Shown here in pieces: positions 24,324 through 35,686 of a DNA stretch of 64,000 bases. Under the pieces are notes generated by a model. The model ran no database searches, was not told the origin of the DNA, and saw only the letters and a list, made by a program, of their open reading frames with translations. Made by a program: the position numbers and the translations under genes. The stretch is from assembly GCF_000004195.4 (NCBI RefSeq), contig NC_030680.2:153897320-153961319 (forward strand), given 5' to 3'. Position 1 is the first letter of the stretch. Each line of letters opens with the position of its first letter. The stretch is from Xenopus tropicalis (lineage: Eukaryota; Chordata; Amphibia; Anura; Pipidae).

Positions 24324-24985
24324 CAGGGAGGGAGGGAGGGGAGGGGAGGGAGGGGAGGGAGGGAGGGGAGGGGAGGGGAGGGAGGGAGGGAGGGAGGGAG
24401 GGAGGGGAGGGGAGGGAGGGAGGGAGGGAGGGGAGGGGAGGGGAGGGGAGGAAGGGAGGGAGTGAGGGAGTGAGTGAGGGAGGGAGGGAGGGAGGGGAGG
24501 GGAGAAAGGGGAGGGGGTGAGTGGGGGAGGAATAAGAGGGAGGGAGGGGAGAAAGGGGAGGGGGTGAGTGGGGGAGGAATAAGAGGGAGGGAGGGGAGAA
24601 AGGGGAGGGGAGGGAGGGAGGGGAGGGGAGGGGGAGGGGAGGGGAGGGGAGGGAGGGAGGGAGGGAGGGGAGGGGAGGGAGGGAGGGGAGGGGAGGGAGG
24701 GAGGGAGGGAGGGAGGGAGGGGAGGGGAGGGGGAGGGAGGGAGGGAGGGAGGGAGGGAGGGAGGGAGGGAGGGAGGGAGGGAGGGAGGGGAGGGAGGGAG
24801 GGAGGGAGGGAGGGAGGGAGGGAGGGAGGAGGGGGGGGGAAGGGAGGGAGGGGAGGGGAGGGGAGGGGAGGGGAGGAAGGGAGGGAGGGGAGTGAGGGAG
24901 TGAGTGAGGGAGGGAGGGAGGGAGGGAGGGGAGGGGAGAAAGGGGAGGGGTGAGTGGGGGAGGAATAAGAGGGAGGGAGGGGAGT
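24324..24985. repeat. GGGA/GGGGA polypurine array
   Basis: Runs of GGGAGGGAGGGGAGGG over about 660 bp, with a few GAGTGAGTGAGGG and GAATAAGAGGG interruptions repeated as blocks. It contains many G3 or longer runs on the plus strand. In gene orientation it is a polypyrimidine tract ending about 70 bp upstream of the exon 4 acceptor. Confidence 0.95.
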
Positions 24986-25028
24986 GAGTAAGAACAGGGC
25001 AAGAATGAAGAAAAAAAATTCTCAAGAG

Positions 25029-25538
25029 GCAGGGCAAGTTCTCTCGGGGCAGGGCAAGTTCTCTCGGGGCAGAGCAAGTTCTCTCGGGGCAGAGCAAGTT
25101 CTCTCAGGGCAGGGCAAGTTCTCTCGGGGCAGGGCAAGTTCTCTTGGGGCAGAGCAAGTTCTCTCGGGGCAGAGCAAGTTCTCTCGGGGCAGAGCAAGTT
25201 CTCTCGGGGCAGAGCAAGTTCTCTCGGGGCAGGCAAGTTCTCTCGGCAGGGTAAGTTCTCCTCGGGCAGGGCAAGTTCTCTCGGGCAGGCAAGTTCTTCT
25301 CGGGGCAGAGCAAGTTCTCTCGGGGCAGGCAAGTTCTCTCGGGGCAGGGGGCAAGTTCTCTCGGGGCAGGGCAAGTTCTCTCGGGGCAGAGCAAGTTCTC
25401 TCGGGGCAGGGCAAGTTCTCTCGGGGCAGGGCAAGTTCTCTCGGGGCAGGGCAAGTTCTCTCGGGGCAGGGCAAGTTCTCTCGGGGCAGGGCAAGTTCTC
25501 TTGGGGCAGGGCAAGTTCTCTCGGGGCAGGGCTAGTTC
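25029..25538. repeat. 20-bp minisatellite, about 26 copies
   Basis: Units of CAAGTTCTCTCGGGGCAGGG with GGGCAGAG variants; a noisier stretch lies at 25230-25350. From here to the donor of exon 3 at 25818 the intron is unique sequence with no other feature seen. Confidence 0.95.
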
Positions 25539-25818
25539 TGTCACACACATAACCCACCAGCAGGGGGCAGAGTAAGGAGGTAAAATGTATTTTGTAAATA
25601 GTAAAAGGGCAATGGGGGAACCAATGTGGGGGGGCCACCTAGTGAATTCAGTAGTTTTTTCCCTCATGTTCAGGGCAGGGTGGGGGGGGGCTAGAGAAGA
25701 GCGAGGCCACAAGAGTTGGGGGACAGAGTGAAGTTGGGGTGACAGCAAAGGCCTACAGCATGGGCCCACATACCCCCTCTTCTCTAGCTCTGTATCCCCC
25801 TGTATCCCAGTGACTTAC

Positions 25819-25934
25819 CTGTGCAGGTGGTTCCCCAGAATCCTTTGCAGCACGCTGGCGTCACGGCAACAGTCTGGCAGGTATGGCTGCAGCCCTGGAG
25901 CGAGAGCGTTAGGCCCCCCATATCCACCGTGTAA
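25819..25934 (-). CDS. stab1: Stabilin exon 3: Cys-rich N-terminal segment
   Basis: One base, 38 codons and one base. The acceptor is ATTGCGGCAG and the donor is TGCACAG followed by GTAAGT. It reads YTVDMGGLTLSLQGCSHTC, then a Val/Ala stretch and ACCKGFWGTTCT. The GC...C...CCxGFWGxxC arrangement is the conserved region just before the ECPGG EGF in stabilins. Phase 2 in and phase 1 out both match the neighbouring exons. No short-range duplicate exists. Confidence 0.87.
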
Positions 25935-26139
25935 CTGCCGCAATAGGAACATGGAATTATCCATTAGGTCTTGGGGTTCTGTACTAGCCCAGGGCCCCCC
26001 ATGGCCCATTAGCTGGGGAGATCTGTGCCCCCAGTAGCCCCCCATATTCTGCTGATTCCCAATACATACTCTGGGCTTCTGGGAATGCAGTTAGGGGCCC
26101 ATTCAGCCATGATGATGTCAATGACTATTCTTGTTCAAA

Positions 26140-29100
26140 AACTTGGGGCCCCCGTGTCGTATGGCCCTGCTTATCTTGGGGCCCCCGTGTCGTATGGTCC
26201 TGCTTATCTTGGGGCCCCCATGTCTTATGGCCCTGCTTATCTTGGGGCCCCCATGTCTTATGGTCCTGCTTATCTTGGGGCCCCCATGTCTTATGGCCCT
26301 GCTTATCTTGGGGCCCCCATGTTTTATGGTCCTGCTTATCTTGGGGCCCCCATGTCTTATGGCCCTGCTTATCTTGGGGCCCCCATGTCTTATGGTCCTG
26401 CTTATCTTGGGGCCCCCATGTCTTATGGCCCTGCTTATCTTGGGGCCCCTGTGTCGTATGGCCCTGCTTATCTTGGGGCCCCCGTGTCGTATGGCCCTGC
26501 TTATCTTGGGGCCCCCATGTCTTATGGTCCTGCTTATCTTGGGGCCCCCGTGTCGTATGGCCCTGCTTATCTTGGGGCCCCCGTGTCTTATGGCCCTGCT
26601 TATCTTGGGGCCCCTGTGTCTTATGGTCCTGCTTATCTTGGGGCCCCCGTGTCGTATGGTCCTGCTTATCTTGGGGCCCCTGTGTCTTATGGTCCTGCTT
26701 ATCTTGGGGCCCCCATGTCGTATGGCCCTGCTTATCTTGGGGCCCCGTGTCGTATGGCCCTGCTTATCTTGGGGCCCCCGTGTCTTATGGTCCTGCTTAT
26801 CTTGGGGCCCTCATGTCTTATGGCCCTGCTTATCTTGGGGCCCCTGTGTCGTATGGCCCTGCTTATCTTGGGGCCCCCGTGTCGTATGGCCCTGCTTATC
26901 TTGGGGCCCCCATGTCTTATGGTCCTGCTTATCTTGGGGCCCCCATGTCTTATGGCCCTGCTTATCTTGGGGCCCCCGTGTCTTCTGGTCCTGCTTATCT
27001 TGGGGCCCCCATGTCTTATGGCCCTGCTTATCTTGGGGCTCCTGTGTCTTATGGTCCTGCTTATCTTGGGGCCCCCGTGTCGTATGGCCCTGCTTATCTT
27101 GGGGCCCCCATGTCGTATGGTCCTGCTTATCTTGGGGCCCCCATGTCGTATGGTCCTGCTTATCTTGGGGCCCCCATGTCGTATGGTCCTGCTTATCTTG
27201 GGGCCCCCATGTCGTATGGCCCTGCTTATCTTGGGGCCCCCATGTCGTATGGTCCTGCTTATCTTGGGGCCCCCATGTCGTATGGTCCTGCTTATCTTGG
27301 GGCCCCCATGTCTTATGGCCCTGCTTATCTTGGGGCCCCTGTGTCTTCTGGCCCTGCTTATCTTGGGGCCCCTGTGTCTTATGGCCCTGCTTATCTTGGG
27401 GCCCCCATGTCGTATGGCCCTGCTTATCTTGGGGCCCCTGTGTCTTCTGGCCCTGCTTATCTTGGGGCCCCTGTGTCTTATGGTCCTGCTTATCTTGGGG
27501 CCCCCATGTCGTATGGCCCTGCTTATCTTGGGGCCCCGTGTCTTATGGCCCTGCTTATCTTGGGGCCCCCGTGTCTTCTGGCCCTGCTTATCTTGGGCCC
27601 CCTTGTCGTATGGCCCTGCTTATCTTGGGGCCCCGTGTCTTATGGCCCTGCTTATCTTGGGGCCCCCGTGTCTTATGGCCCTGCTTATCTTGGGGCCCCC
27701 ATGTCGTATGGCCCTGCTTATCTTGGGGCCCCCATGTCTTATGGCCCTGCTTATCTTGGGGCCCCTGTGTCTTCTGGCCCTGCTTATCTTGGGGCCCCTG
27801 TGTCTTATGGCCCTGCTTATCTTGGGGCCCCCATGTCGTATGGCCCTGCTTATCTTGGGGCCCCCGTGTCTTCTGACCCTGCTTATCTTGGGCCCCCTTG
27901 TCGTATGGCCCTGCTTATCTTGGGCCCCCTTGTCGTATGGCCCTGCTTATCTTGGGGCCCCGTGTCTTATGGTCCTGCTTATCTTGGGGCCCCGTGTCGT
28001 ATGGTCCTGCTTATCTTGGGGCCCCCATGTCTTATGGCCCTGCTTATCTTGGGGCCCCGTGTCGTATGGTCCTGCTTATCTTGGGGCCCCCATGTCGTAT
28101 GGTCCTGCTTATCTTGGGGCCCCGTGTCTTATGGTCCTGCTTATCTTGGGGCCCCGTGTCGTATGGTCCTGCTTATCTTGGGGCCCCCATGTCGTATGGT
28201 CCTGCTTATCTTGGGGCCCCTGTGTCTTATGGCCCTGCTTATCTTGGGGCCCCCATGTCTTATGGCCCTGCTTATCTTGGGGCCCCTGTGTCTTATGGCC
28301 CTGCTTATCTTGGGGCCCCCTTGTCTTATGGCCCTGCTTATCTTGGGGCCCCCGTGTCTTATGGCCCTGCTTATCTTGGGGCCCCCATGTCGTATGGCCC
28401 TGCTTATCTTGGGGCCCCCATGTCTTATGGCCCTGCTTATCTTGGGGCCCCTGTGTCTTCTGGCCCTGCTTATCTTGGGGCCCCTGTGTCTTATGGCCCT
28501 GCTTATCTTGGGGCCCCCATGTCGTATGGCCCTGCTTATCTTGGGGCCCCCGTGTCTTCTGACCCTGCTTATCTTGGGCCCCCTTGTCGTATGGCCCTGC
28601 TTATCTTGGGCCCCCTTGTCGTATGGCCCTGCTTATCTTGGGGCCCCGTGTCTTATGGTCCTGCTTATCTTGGGGCCCCGTGTCGTATGGTCTTGCTTAT
28701 CTTGGGGCCCCTGTGTCTTATGGCCCTGCTTATCTTGGGGCCCCCATGTCTTATGGCCCTGCTTATCTTGGGGCCCCTGTGTCTTATGGCCCTGCTTATC
28801 TTGGGGCCCCCTTGTCTTATGGCCCTGCTTATCTTGGGGCCCCCGTGTCTTATGGTCCTGCTTATCTTGGGGCCCCCATGTCGTATGGCCCTGCTTATCT
28901 TGGGGCCCCCGTGTCTTATGGCCCTGCTTATCTTGGGGCCCCTGTGTCTTATGGTCCTGCTTATCTTGGGGCCCCCATGTCGTATGGCCCTGCTTATCTT
29001 GGGGCCCCCTTGTCATATGGTCCTGCTTATCTTGGGGCCCCCGTGTCTTATGGCCCTGCTTATCTTGGGGCCCCTGTGTCTTATGGCCCTGCTTATCTTG

Positions 29101-30323
29101 GGGCCCCCTTGTCTTATGGCCCTGCTTATCTTGGGGCCCCCGTGTCTTATGGTCCTGCTTTTCTTGGGGCCCCCATGTCGTATGGCCCTGCTTATCTTGG
29201 GGCCCCATGTCGTATGGCCCTGCTTATCTTGGGGCCCCCATGTCGTATGGCCCTGCTTATCTTGGGGCCCCCGTGTCTTATGGTCCTGCTTATCTTGGGG
29301 CCCCCATGTCGTATGGCCCTGCTTATCTTGGGGCCCCCGTGTCTTATGGTCCTGCTTATCTTGGGGCCCCCATGTCGTATGGTCCTGCTTATCTTGGGGC
29401 CCCCGTGTCTTATGGCCCTGCTTATCTTGGGGCCCCCATGTCTTATGGTCCTGCTTATCTTGGGGCCCCCGTGTCTTATGGTCCTGCTTATCTTGGGGCC
29501 CCCGTGTCGTATGGCCCTGCTTATCTTGGGGCCCCCGTGTCTTATGGCCCTGCTTATCTTGGGCCCCCTTGTCATATGGTCCTGCTTATCTTGGGGCCCC
29601 CATGTCTTATGGCCCTGCTTATCTTGGGGCCCCCTTGTCTTATGGCCCTGCTTATCTTGGGGCCCAAGTGTCTTATGGTCCTGCTTATCTTGGGGCCCCC
29701 ATGTCGTATGGCCCTGCTTATCTTGGGGCCCCCGTGTCTTATGGCCCTGCTTATCTTGGGGCCCCCTTGTCTTATGGCCCTGCTTATCTTGGGGCCCAAG
29801 TGTCTTATGGTCCTGCTTATCTTGGGGCCCCCATGTCTTATGGCCCTGCTTATCTTGGGGCCCCCTTGTCTTATGGCCCTGCTTATCTTGGGGCCCCCGT
29901 GTCTTATGGTCCTGCTTATCTTGGGGCCCAAGTGTCGTATGGTCCTGCTTATCTTGGGGCCCCCATGTCTTATGGCCCTGCTTATCTTGGGGCCCCCTTG
30001 TCTTATGGCCCTGCTTATCTTGGGGCCCAAGTGTCTTATGGTCCTGCTTATCTTGGGGCCCCCATGTCGTATGGCCCTGCTTATCTTGGGGGCCCTGTGT
30101 CTTATGGTCCTGCTTATCTTGGGGCCCCCATGTCGTATGGTCCTGCTTATCTTGGGGCCCCCTTGTCGTATGGCCCTGCTTATCTTGGGGCCCCCATGTC
30201 GTATGGTCCTGCTTATCTTGGGGCCCCCGTGTCTTATGGCCCTGCTTATCTTGGGGCCCCCATGTCTTATGGCCCTGCTTATCTTGGGGCCCCCATGTCT
30301 TATGGCCCTGCTTATCTTGGGGC
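26140..30323. repeat. 33-bp minisatellite, about 126 copies (4.2 kb)
   Basis: Units contain CTTATCTTGGGGCCCCCATG then TCTTATGGCCCTG or TCGTATGGTCCTG. A period of 33 keeps all frames open, giving frames of up to 1210 codons with an 11-residue repeat such as SYGPAYLGAPM. They have no promoter, splice or non-repeat context, and three plus-strand frames are open at once, so none is called a gene. Higher-order blocks are visible. It ends about 205 bp upstream (gene sense) of the exon 3 acceptor. Confidence 0.97.
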
Positions 30324-30608
30324 CTATTTCATATTACCAAAAATCATTCATTTGTACACAAAATGCAACAAAACTGTAAAGGGATCTTCCTCTTATCCGG
30401 GTAAAGGTCAACTATTCCTTTGTGTTTACAAAACATCGCCCCCCCCCCCGCCCACAATGGGCCCCCATACCATCTGCCCAATCAGATTTCAGAATTCCAT
30501 AGGCCACGGGCAAACACAACTCAGTGGCAAGTTGTGCCGGGAATAACAAACGTGGCAATGGGGCAAAGTCTGTAGAACTAAGTGCCTGTAGTAGTACTTA
30601 CCCTGTGC
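30324..30608. other. Unique intron sequence
   Basis: Between the 33-bp and GTA arrays. There is a C10 run at 30439-30448 and nothing coding. Confidence 0.7.
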
Positions 30609-30880
30609 CTGTTGTTGTAGTAGTAGTAGTAGTAATAATAGTAGTAGTGGCAGTAGTAGAAGAAGAAGTAGTAGTAGAATTAATAGAAGTAGTAGTAGTA
30701 GAAGTAGTAGTAGAATTAATAGAAGTAGTAGTAGTAGTAGAAGTATTAGTAGTAGAATTAGTAGAAGTAGTAGTAGTAGTAGTAGAAGTAGTAGTAGAAG
30801 TAGTAGTAGTAGTAGTCGTAGAATTAGTAGAAGTAGTAGTAGTATAAGTAGTAGTATAAGTAGTAGAAATAATAGCAGTA
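30609..30880. repeat. GTA/GAA trinucleotide array
   Basis: Mostly GTAGTAGTA with AGAAGTAG and AATAG interruptions in repeated blocks. On the gene strand it is a TAC/TTC pyrimidine-rich tract that starts about ten bases into intron 2, directly after the donor of exon 2. Confidence 0.93.
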
Positions 30881-30889
30881 GGTACTTAC

Positions 30890-31023
30890 GTGCAGCCTCG
30901 GGTGCCCATGCCGGAGGTGATCTTGGTGGAGCCCTTTGGGCAGAGCATTTTGGTCGATGCGGCGCAGGAAGTGCAGTACGACTCCACCTTCAGGACTGTT
31001 CTGTCATTGCAGAACTGCGATCT
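30890..31023 (-). CDS. stab1: Stabilin exon 2: mature N-terminus
   Basis: Forty-four codons plus two bases. The acceptor is CTTGTGATGCAG (an alternative in-frame AG nine bases further, with the exon starting at 31014, would drop RSQ) and the donor is GGCTGCAC followed by GTAAGT. It reads RSQFCNDRTVLKVESYC, TSCAASTKMLCPKG and STKITSGMGTRGCT. The spacing C...C-T-S-C...C-P-x-G...C is that of the stabilin N-terminal Cys box. Phase 0 in fits the signal-peptide exon and phase 2 out fits exon 3. Confidence 0.86.
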
Positions 31024-31324
31024 CTGCATCACAAGAACATTTCTGTTTAATAACCTGACGTGGGGTTTGCTTAGTAGCTAAGGTTGAAACAAGACTCATA
31101 TCTCTAGATGTCCTAGATTTCCTAGTTGCTCTATGCTGCCCCCTGCTGTGTAAGTGACATTACCAAGCTGTACCCTTGGGCACCCTGTACCCCCCTGTCA
31201 CTTACACAATGCTCCCACAGGGGCCAATCTGGAGCCCAGTACTGCCGGCTGGGCAACCTGTAACGCTGGCTAATGGCTGCCATTTTGGGCTCATCAGTGT
31301 GCTGGGGCTTGTGCCTAACGATCC
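31024..31324. other. Intron 1, unique part
   Basis: Acceptor-side 300 bp of intron 1. It contains a CTGCCCCCTGCTGTGTAAGTG segment and a TCACTTACACA echo of it 45 bases on, a weak inverted relation. No gene is seen. Confidence 0.6.
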
Positions 31325-34300
31325 ACTCACCCCAAATCCCCCCCTAACTGGCCTTCAGGCTGGGCCCCCTTAGCCCATAACAAGGTTACAGATATATAGA
31401 AACATTGGGGTAACAGTCACCCCGCTATAGTTCCAGGGGTACCCAGGGCACAAATAAGCCCTCACCGCAAATCCCCCCTAACTGGCCTTCAGGCTGGGCC
31501 CCCTTAGCCCATAACAAGGTTACAGATATATAGAAACATTGGGGTAACAGTCACCCGCTATAGTTCCAGGGTACCCAGGGCACAAATAAGCACTCACCCC
31601 AAATCCCCCCCTAACTGGCCTTCAGCTGGGCCCCCTTAGCCCATAACAAGGTTACAGATATATAGAAACATTGGGGTAACAGTCACCCCGCTATAGTTCC
31701 AGGGTACCCAGGGCACAAATAAGCCCTCACCCCAAATCCCCCCCTAACTGGCCTTCAGGCTGGGCCCCCTTAGCCCATAACAAGGTTACAGATATATAGA
31801 AACATTGGGGTAACAGTCACCCTGCTATAGTTCCAGGGGTACCCAAGGCACAAATGAGCACCCCAAATCCCCCCCTAACTGGCCTTCAGGCTGGGCCCCC
31901 TTAGCCCATAACAAGGTTACAGATATATAGAAACATTGGGGTAACAGTCACCCCGCTATAGTTCCAGGGGTACCCAGGGCACAAGCACTCACCCCAAATC
32001 CCCCCCTAACTGGCCTTCAGGCTGGGCCCCCTTAGCCCATAACAAGGTTACAGATATATAGAAACATTGGGGTAACAGTCACCCCGCTATAGTTTCCAGG
32101 GTACCCAGGGCACAAATAAGCACTCACCCCAAATCCCCCCCTAACTCGCCTTCAGACTGGGCCCCCTTAGCCCATAACAAGGTTACAGATATATAGAAAC
32201 ATTGGGGTAACAGTCACCCCGCTATAGTTCCAGGGGTACCCAGGGCACAAATAAGCACTCACCCCAAATCCCCCCCTAACTGGCCTTCAGGGTGGGCCCC
32301 CTTAGCCCATAACAAGGTTACAGATATATAGAAACACTGGGGTAACAGTCACCCCCCTATAGTTCCAGGGGTACCCAGGGCACAAATAAGCACTCACCCC
32401 AAATCCCCCCCTAACTGGCCTTCAGGCTGGGCCCCCTTAGCCCATAACAAGGTTACAGATATATAGAAACATTGGGGTAACAGTCACCCCCCTATAGTTC
32501 CAGGGGTACCCAGGGCACAAATAAGCACTCACCCCAAATCCCCCCCTAACTGGCCTTCAGGCTGGGCCCCCTTAGCCCATAACAAGGTTACAGATATATA
32601 GAAACATTGGGGTAACAGTCACCCCGCTATAGTTCCAGGGGTACCCAGGGCACAAATAAGCACTCACCCCAAATCCCCCCCTAACTGGCCTTCAGGGTGG
32701 GCCCCCTTAGCCCATAACAGGGTTACAGATATATAGAAACACTGGGGTAACAGTCACCCCCCTATAGTTCCAGGGGTACCCAGGGCACAAATAAGCACTC
32801 ACCCCAAATCCCCCCTAACTGGCCTTCAGGCTGGGCCCCCTTAGCCCATAACAAGGTTACAGATATATAGAAACATTGGGGTAACAGTCACCCCGCTATA
32901 GTTCCAGGGTACCCAGGGCACAAATAAGCACTCACCCCAAATCCCCCCCTAACTGGCCTTCAGGCTGGGCCCCCTTAGCCCATAACAAGGTTACAGATAT
33001 ATAGAAACATTGGGGTAACAGTCACCCCGCTATAGTTCCAGGGGTACCCAGGGAACAAATAAGCACTCACCCCAAATCCCCCCCTAACTCGCCTTCAGAC
33101 TGGGCCCCCTTAGCCCATAACAAGGTTACAGATATATAGAAACATTGGGGTAACAGTCACCCCGCTATAGTTCCAGGGGTACCCAGGGCACAAATAAGCA
33201 CTCACCCCAAATCCCCCCCTAACTGGCCTTCAGGCTGGGCCCCCTTAGCCCATAACAAGGTTACAGATATATAGAAACATTGGGGTAACAGTCACCCCGC
33301 TATAGTTCCAGGGGTACCCAGGGCACAAATAAGCACTCACCCCAAATCCCCCCCTAACTGGCCTTCAGGGTGGGCCCCCTTAGCCCATAACAAGGTTACA
33401 GATATATATAGAAACATTGGGGTAACAGTCACCCCGCTATAGTTCCAGGGGTACCCAGGGCACAAATAAGCACTCACCCCAAATCCCCCCCTAACTGGCC
33501 TTCAGGGTGGGCCCCCTTAGCCCATAACAAGGTTACAGATATATAGAAACATTGGGGTAACAGTCACTCCGCTATAGTTCCAGGGGTACCCAGGGCACAA
33601 ATAAGCACCCCAAATCCCCCCCTAACTGGCCTTCAGGCTGGGCCCCCTTAGCCCATAACAAGGTTACAGATATATAGAAACATTGGGGTAACAGTCACTC
33701 CGCTATAGTTCCAGGGGTACCCAGGGCACAAATAAGCACCCCAAATCCCCCCCCTAACTGGCCTTCAGGCTGGGCCCCCTTAGCCCATAACAAGGTTACA
33801 GATATATAGAAACATTGGGGTAACAGTCACCCTGCTATAGTTCCAGGGGTACCCAGGGCACAAATAAGCACCCCAAATCCCCCCCTAACTGGCCTTCAGG
33901 CTGGGCCCCCTTAGCCCATAACAAGGTTACAGATATATAGAAACATTGGGGTAACAGTCACCCTGCTATAGTTCCAGGGGTACCCAGGGCACAAATAAGC
34001 ACTCACCCCAAATCCCCCCTAACTGGCCTTCAGGCTGGGCCCCCTTAGCCCATAACAAGGTTACAGATATATAGAAACATTGGGGTAACAGTCACCCCGC
34101 TATAGTTCTGGGGGTACCCAGGGCACAAATAAGCACTCACCCCAAATCCCCCCCTAACTGGCCTTCAGGCTGGGCCCCCTTAGCCCATAACAAGGTTACA
34201 GATATATAGAAACATTGGGGTAACAGTCACCCCGCTATAGTTCCAGGGGTACCCAGGGCACAAATAAGCACTCACCCCAAATCCCCCCCCTAACTGGCCT

Positions 34301-34385
34301 TCAGGCTGGGCCCCCTTAGCCCATAACAAGGTTACAGATATATAGAAACATTGGGGTAACAGTCACCCCGCTATAGTTCTGGGGG
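31325..34385. repeat. 135-bp satellite, array C, about 23 copies
   Basis: Clean version of the satellite in intron 1. Units end TACCCAGGGCACAAATAAGC and begin ACTCACCCCAAATCC. On the gene strand this junction reads GGGGTGAGTGC, a good splice-donor match, once per unit. Marker variants (CGCCTTCAGACTGG at 32148 and 33091; AACACTGGGG with CACCCCCCTATAG) recur about 945 bp or 405 bp apart, so multi-unit blocks were copied. Confidence 0.97.
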
Positions 34386-34620
34386 TAGCAGCCTTCGGGT
34401 TGCCCCATTTCCCCCCCTCCCATTAGGATTGGGGAGACCCATTGGCTGGTGTAGGAGTGAATGTAATTGCGGCAAAGCCATTGGATGATGAATTTGGGAT
34501 CAGTTTCGCGGGGGGGGGGGGCAGGTTTAAAGGGGAAGTTCAATCTGATGCAGGAAACTTATACTTGGATTTAGCTTTGTGGCCTTTGAATGAGGGGATA
34601 TGGGACATGGTTATGGGTTA
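34386..34620. other. Intron 1, unique part
   Basis: Unique intron sequence with a G11 run at 34511-34521. A 75-codon minus open frame is considered chance. Confidence 0.6.
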
Positions 34621-35378
34621 TGGGGCCCCTGGGCAGTGATGGGCAATGCAGGGAAGGCTGGAGCGGGGCCCCTGGGCAGTGATTGTGCAATGCAGGGAAG
34701 GCTGGAGCGGGGCCCCTGGGCAGTGATTGGGCAATGCAGGGAAGGCTGGAGCGGGGCCCCTGGGCAGTGATTGGGCAATGCAGGGAAGGCTGGAGCGGGG
34801 CCCCTGGGCAGTGATTGGGCAATGCAGGGAAGGCCGGAGCGGGGCCCCTGGGCAGTGATTGGGTAATGCAGGGAAGGCTGGAGCGGGGCCCCTGGGCAGT
34901 GATTGGGTAATGCAGGGAAGGCTGGAGCGGGGCCCCTGGGCAGTGATTGGGCAATGCAGGGAAGGCTGGAGCGGGGCCCCTGGGCAGTGATTGGGCAATG
35001 CAGGGAAGGCCGGAGCGGGGCCCCTGGGCAGTGATTGGGTAATGCAGGGAAGGCCGGAGCGGGGCCCCTGGGCAGTGATTGGGTAATGCAGGGAAGGCCG
35101 GAGCGGGGCCCCTGGGCAGTGATTGGGTAATGCAGGGAAGGCTGGAGCGGGGCCCCTGGGCAGTGATTGGGTAATGCAGGGAAGGCCGGAGCGGGGCCCC
35201 TGGGCAGTGATTGGGTAATGCAGGGAAGGCCGGAGCGGGGCCCCTGGGCAGTGATTGGGTAATGCAGGGAAGGCTGGAGCGGGGCCCCTGGGCAGTGATT
35301 GGGCAATGCAGGGAAGGCTGGAGCGGGGCCCCTGGGCAGTGATTGGGCAATGCAGGGAAGGCTGGAGCGGGGCCCCTG
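34621..35378. repeat. 44-bp minisatellite, 17 copies
   Basis: Units contain GGGGCCCCTGGGCAGTGATT, GGGCAATGCAGGGAAGGC and TGGAGC. Variants (GTAATG against GCAATG, GGCCGG against GGCTGG) are clustered in runs. Open frames in all three minus phases are repeat artefacts. It is in intron 1, about 240 bp from the exon 1 donor. Confidence 0.96.
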
Positions 35379-35617
35379 ATGGCCCCATGGATACAGGGAA
35401 TATTCCGCCGGTTACAGTGGAACTTGCCCTTTATTACAGAGGCACCTGCGCAGGAAAGAGGCGCCGAGGCTGCAGGTTCTCTGGTTGGTGCCGGTGGATC
35501 CGGAAGGAAATGCACCAGGTTTAAAGGGTAAATCTGCCATAGAAATAATCTAAATGCACTGACAGAACAGAACCAACAGAAAGTTCTGACATTAGAACCA
35601 GACAGAAGCCCCTTACC

Positions 35618-35686
35618 AGCTGCCCCCGAGTCAGGGGAAAGGTCCAGCTGAGCGCCCAGAGCAGGGCAAATCCAGGTCCAAACATT
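35618..35686 (-). CDS. stab1: Stabilin exon 1: start codon and signal peptide
   Basis: Twenty-three codons, MFGPGFALLWALSWTFPLTR then GQL, followed by the donor GTAAGG. It has a short N-terminal segment, a hydrophobic core (FALLWALSWTF) and small/polar residues before a likely cleavage site, so it is a typical signal peptide that sends the receptor into the secretory pathway. The ATG sits in CCGACAATGT, an acceptable Kozak context (A at -3). The frame stays open upstream with another ATG about 35 codons earlier, but that start would bury the hydrophobic core. Phase 0 at the end fits exon 2. Assignment depends on the position and phase, because signal peptides diverge quickly. Confidence 0.72.

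Larger units (their letters stand above)
354..35686 (-). other. stab1: Stabilin gene, 5' part (gene span)
   Basis: This is the span of a partial stabilin gene read right to left. Stabilins are large type I membrane scavenger receptors of sinusoidal endothelium and macrophages, with alternating EGF-like and FAS1 domains. The order seen here (signal peptide, Cys-rich head, EGF modules, first FAS1) matches the family N-terminus. Exon phases join cleanly: exon 1 ends in phase 0, exon 2 in 2, exon 3 in 1, exon 4 in 0; then, after missing exons, 0, 2, 1, 0 and 0. Stab1 is preferred over stab2 because of the wording of the EGF at 9333-9137, the Cys pattern at 8768-8638 and the CxLH...PGQH segment of FAS1; this rests on family sequences from memory. 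Introns are swollen by tandem arrays. Exons for about two EGF modules between 24171 and 13000 are absent, and one four-exon block is duplicated. Confidence 0.72.

Noticed and set aside
24265..25769. Pro/Ser/Leu-rich and RELALPRENLPCPE repeat frames
   Set aside because: They come from the GGGA and 20-bp arrays on the minus strand.
26025..30546. Open frames of 581 to 1210 codons with an 11-residue repeat on the plus strand
   Set aside because: A 33-bp period without stops opens several frames at once; no unique coding sequence, splice or codon signature flanks them.
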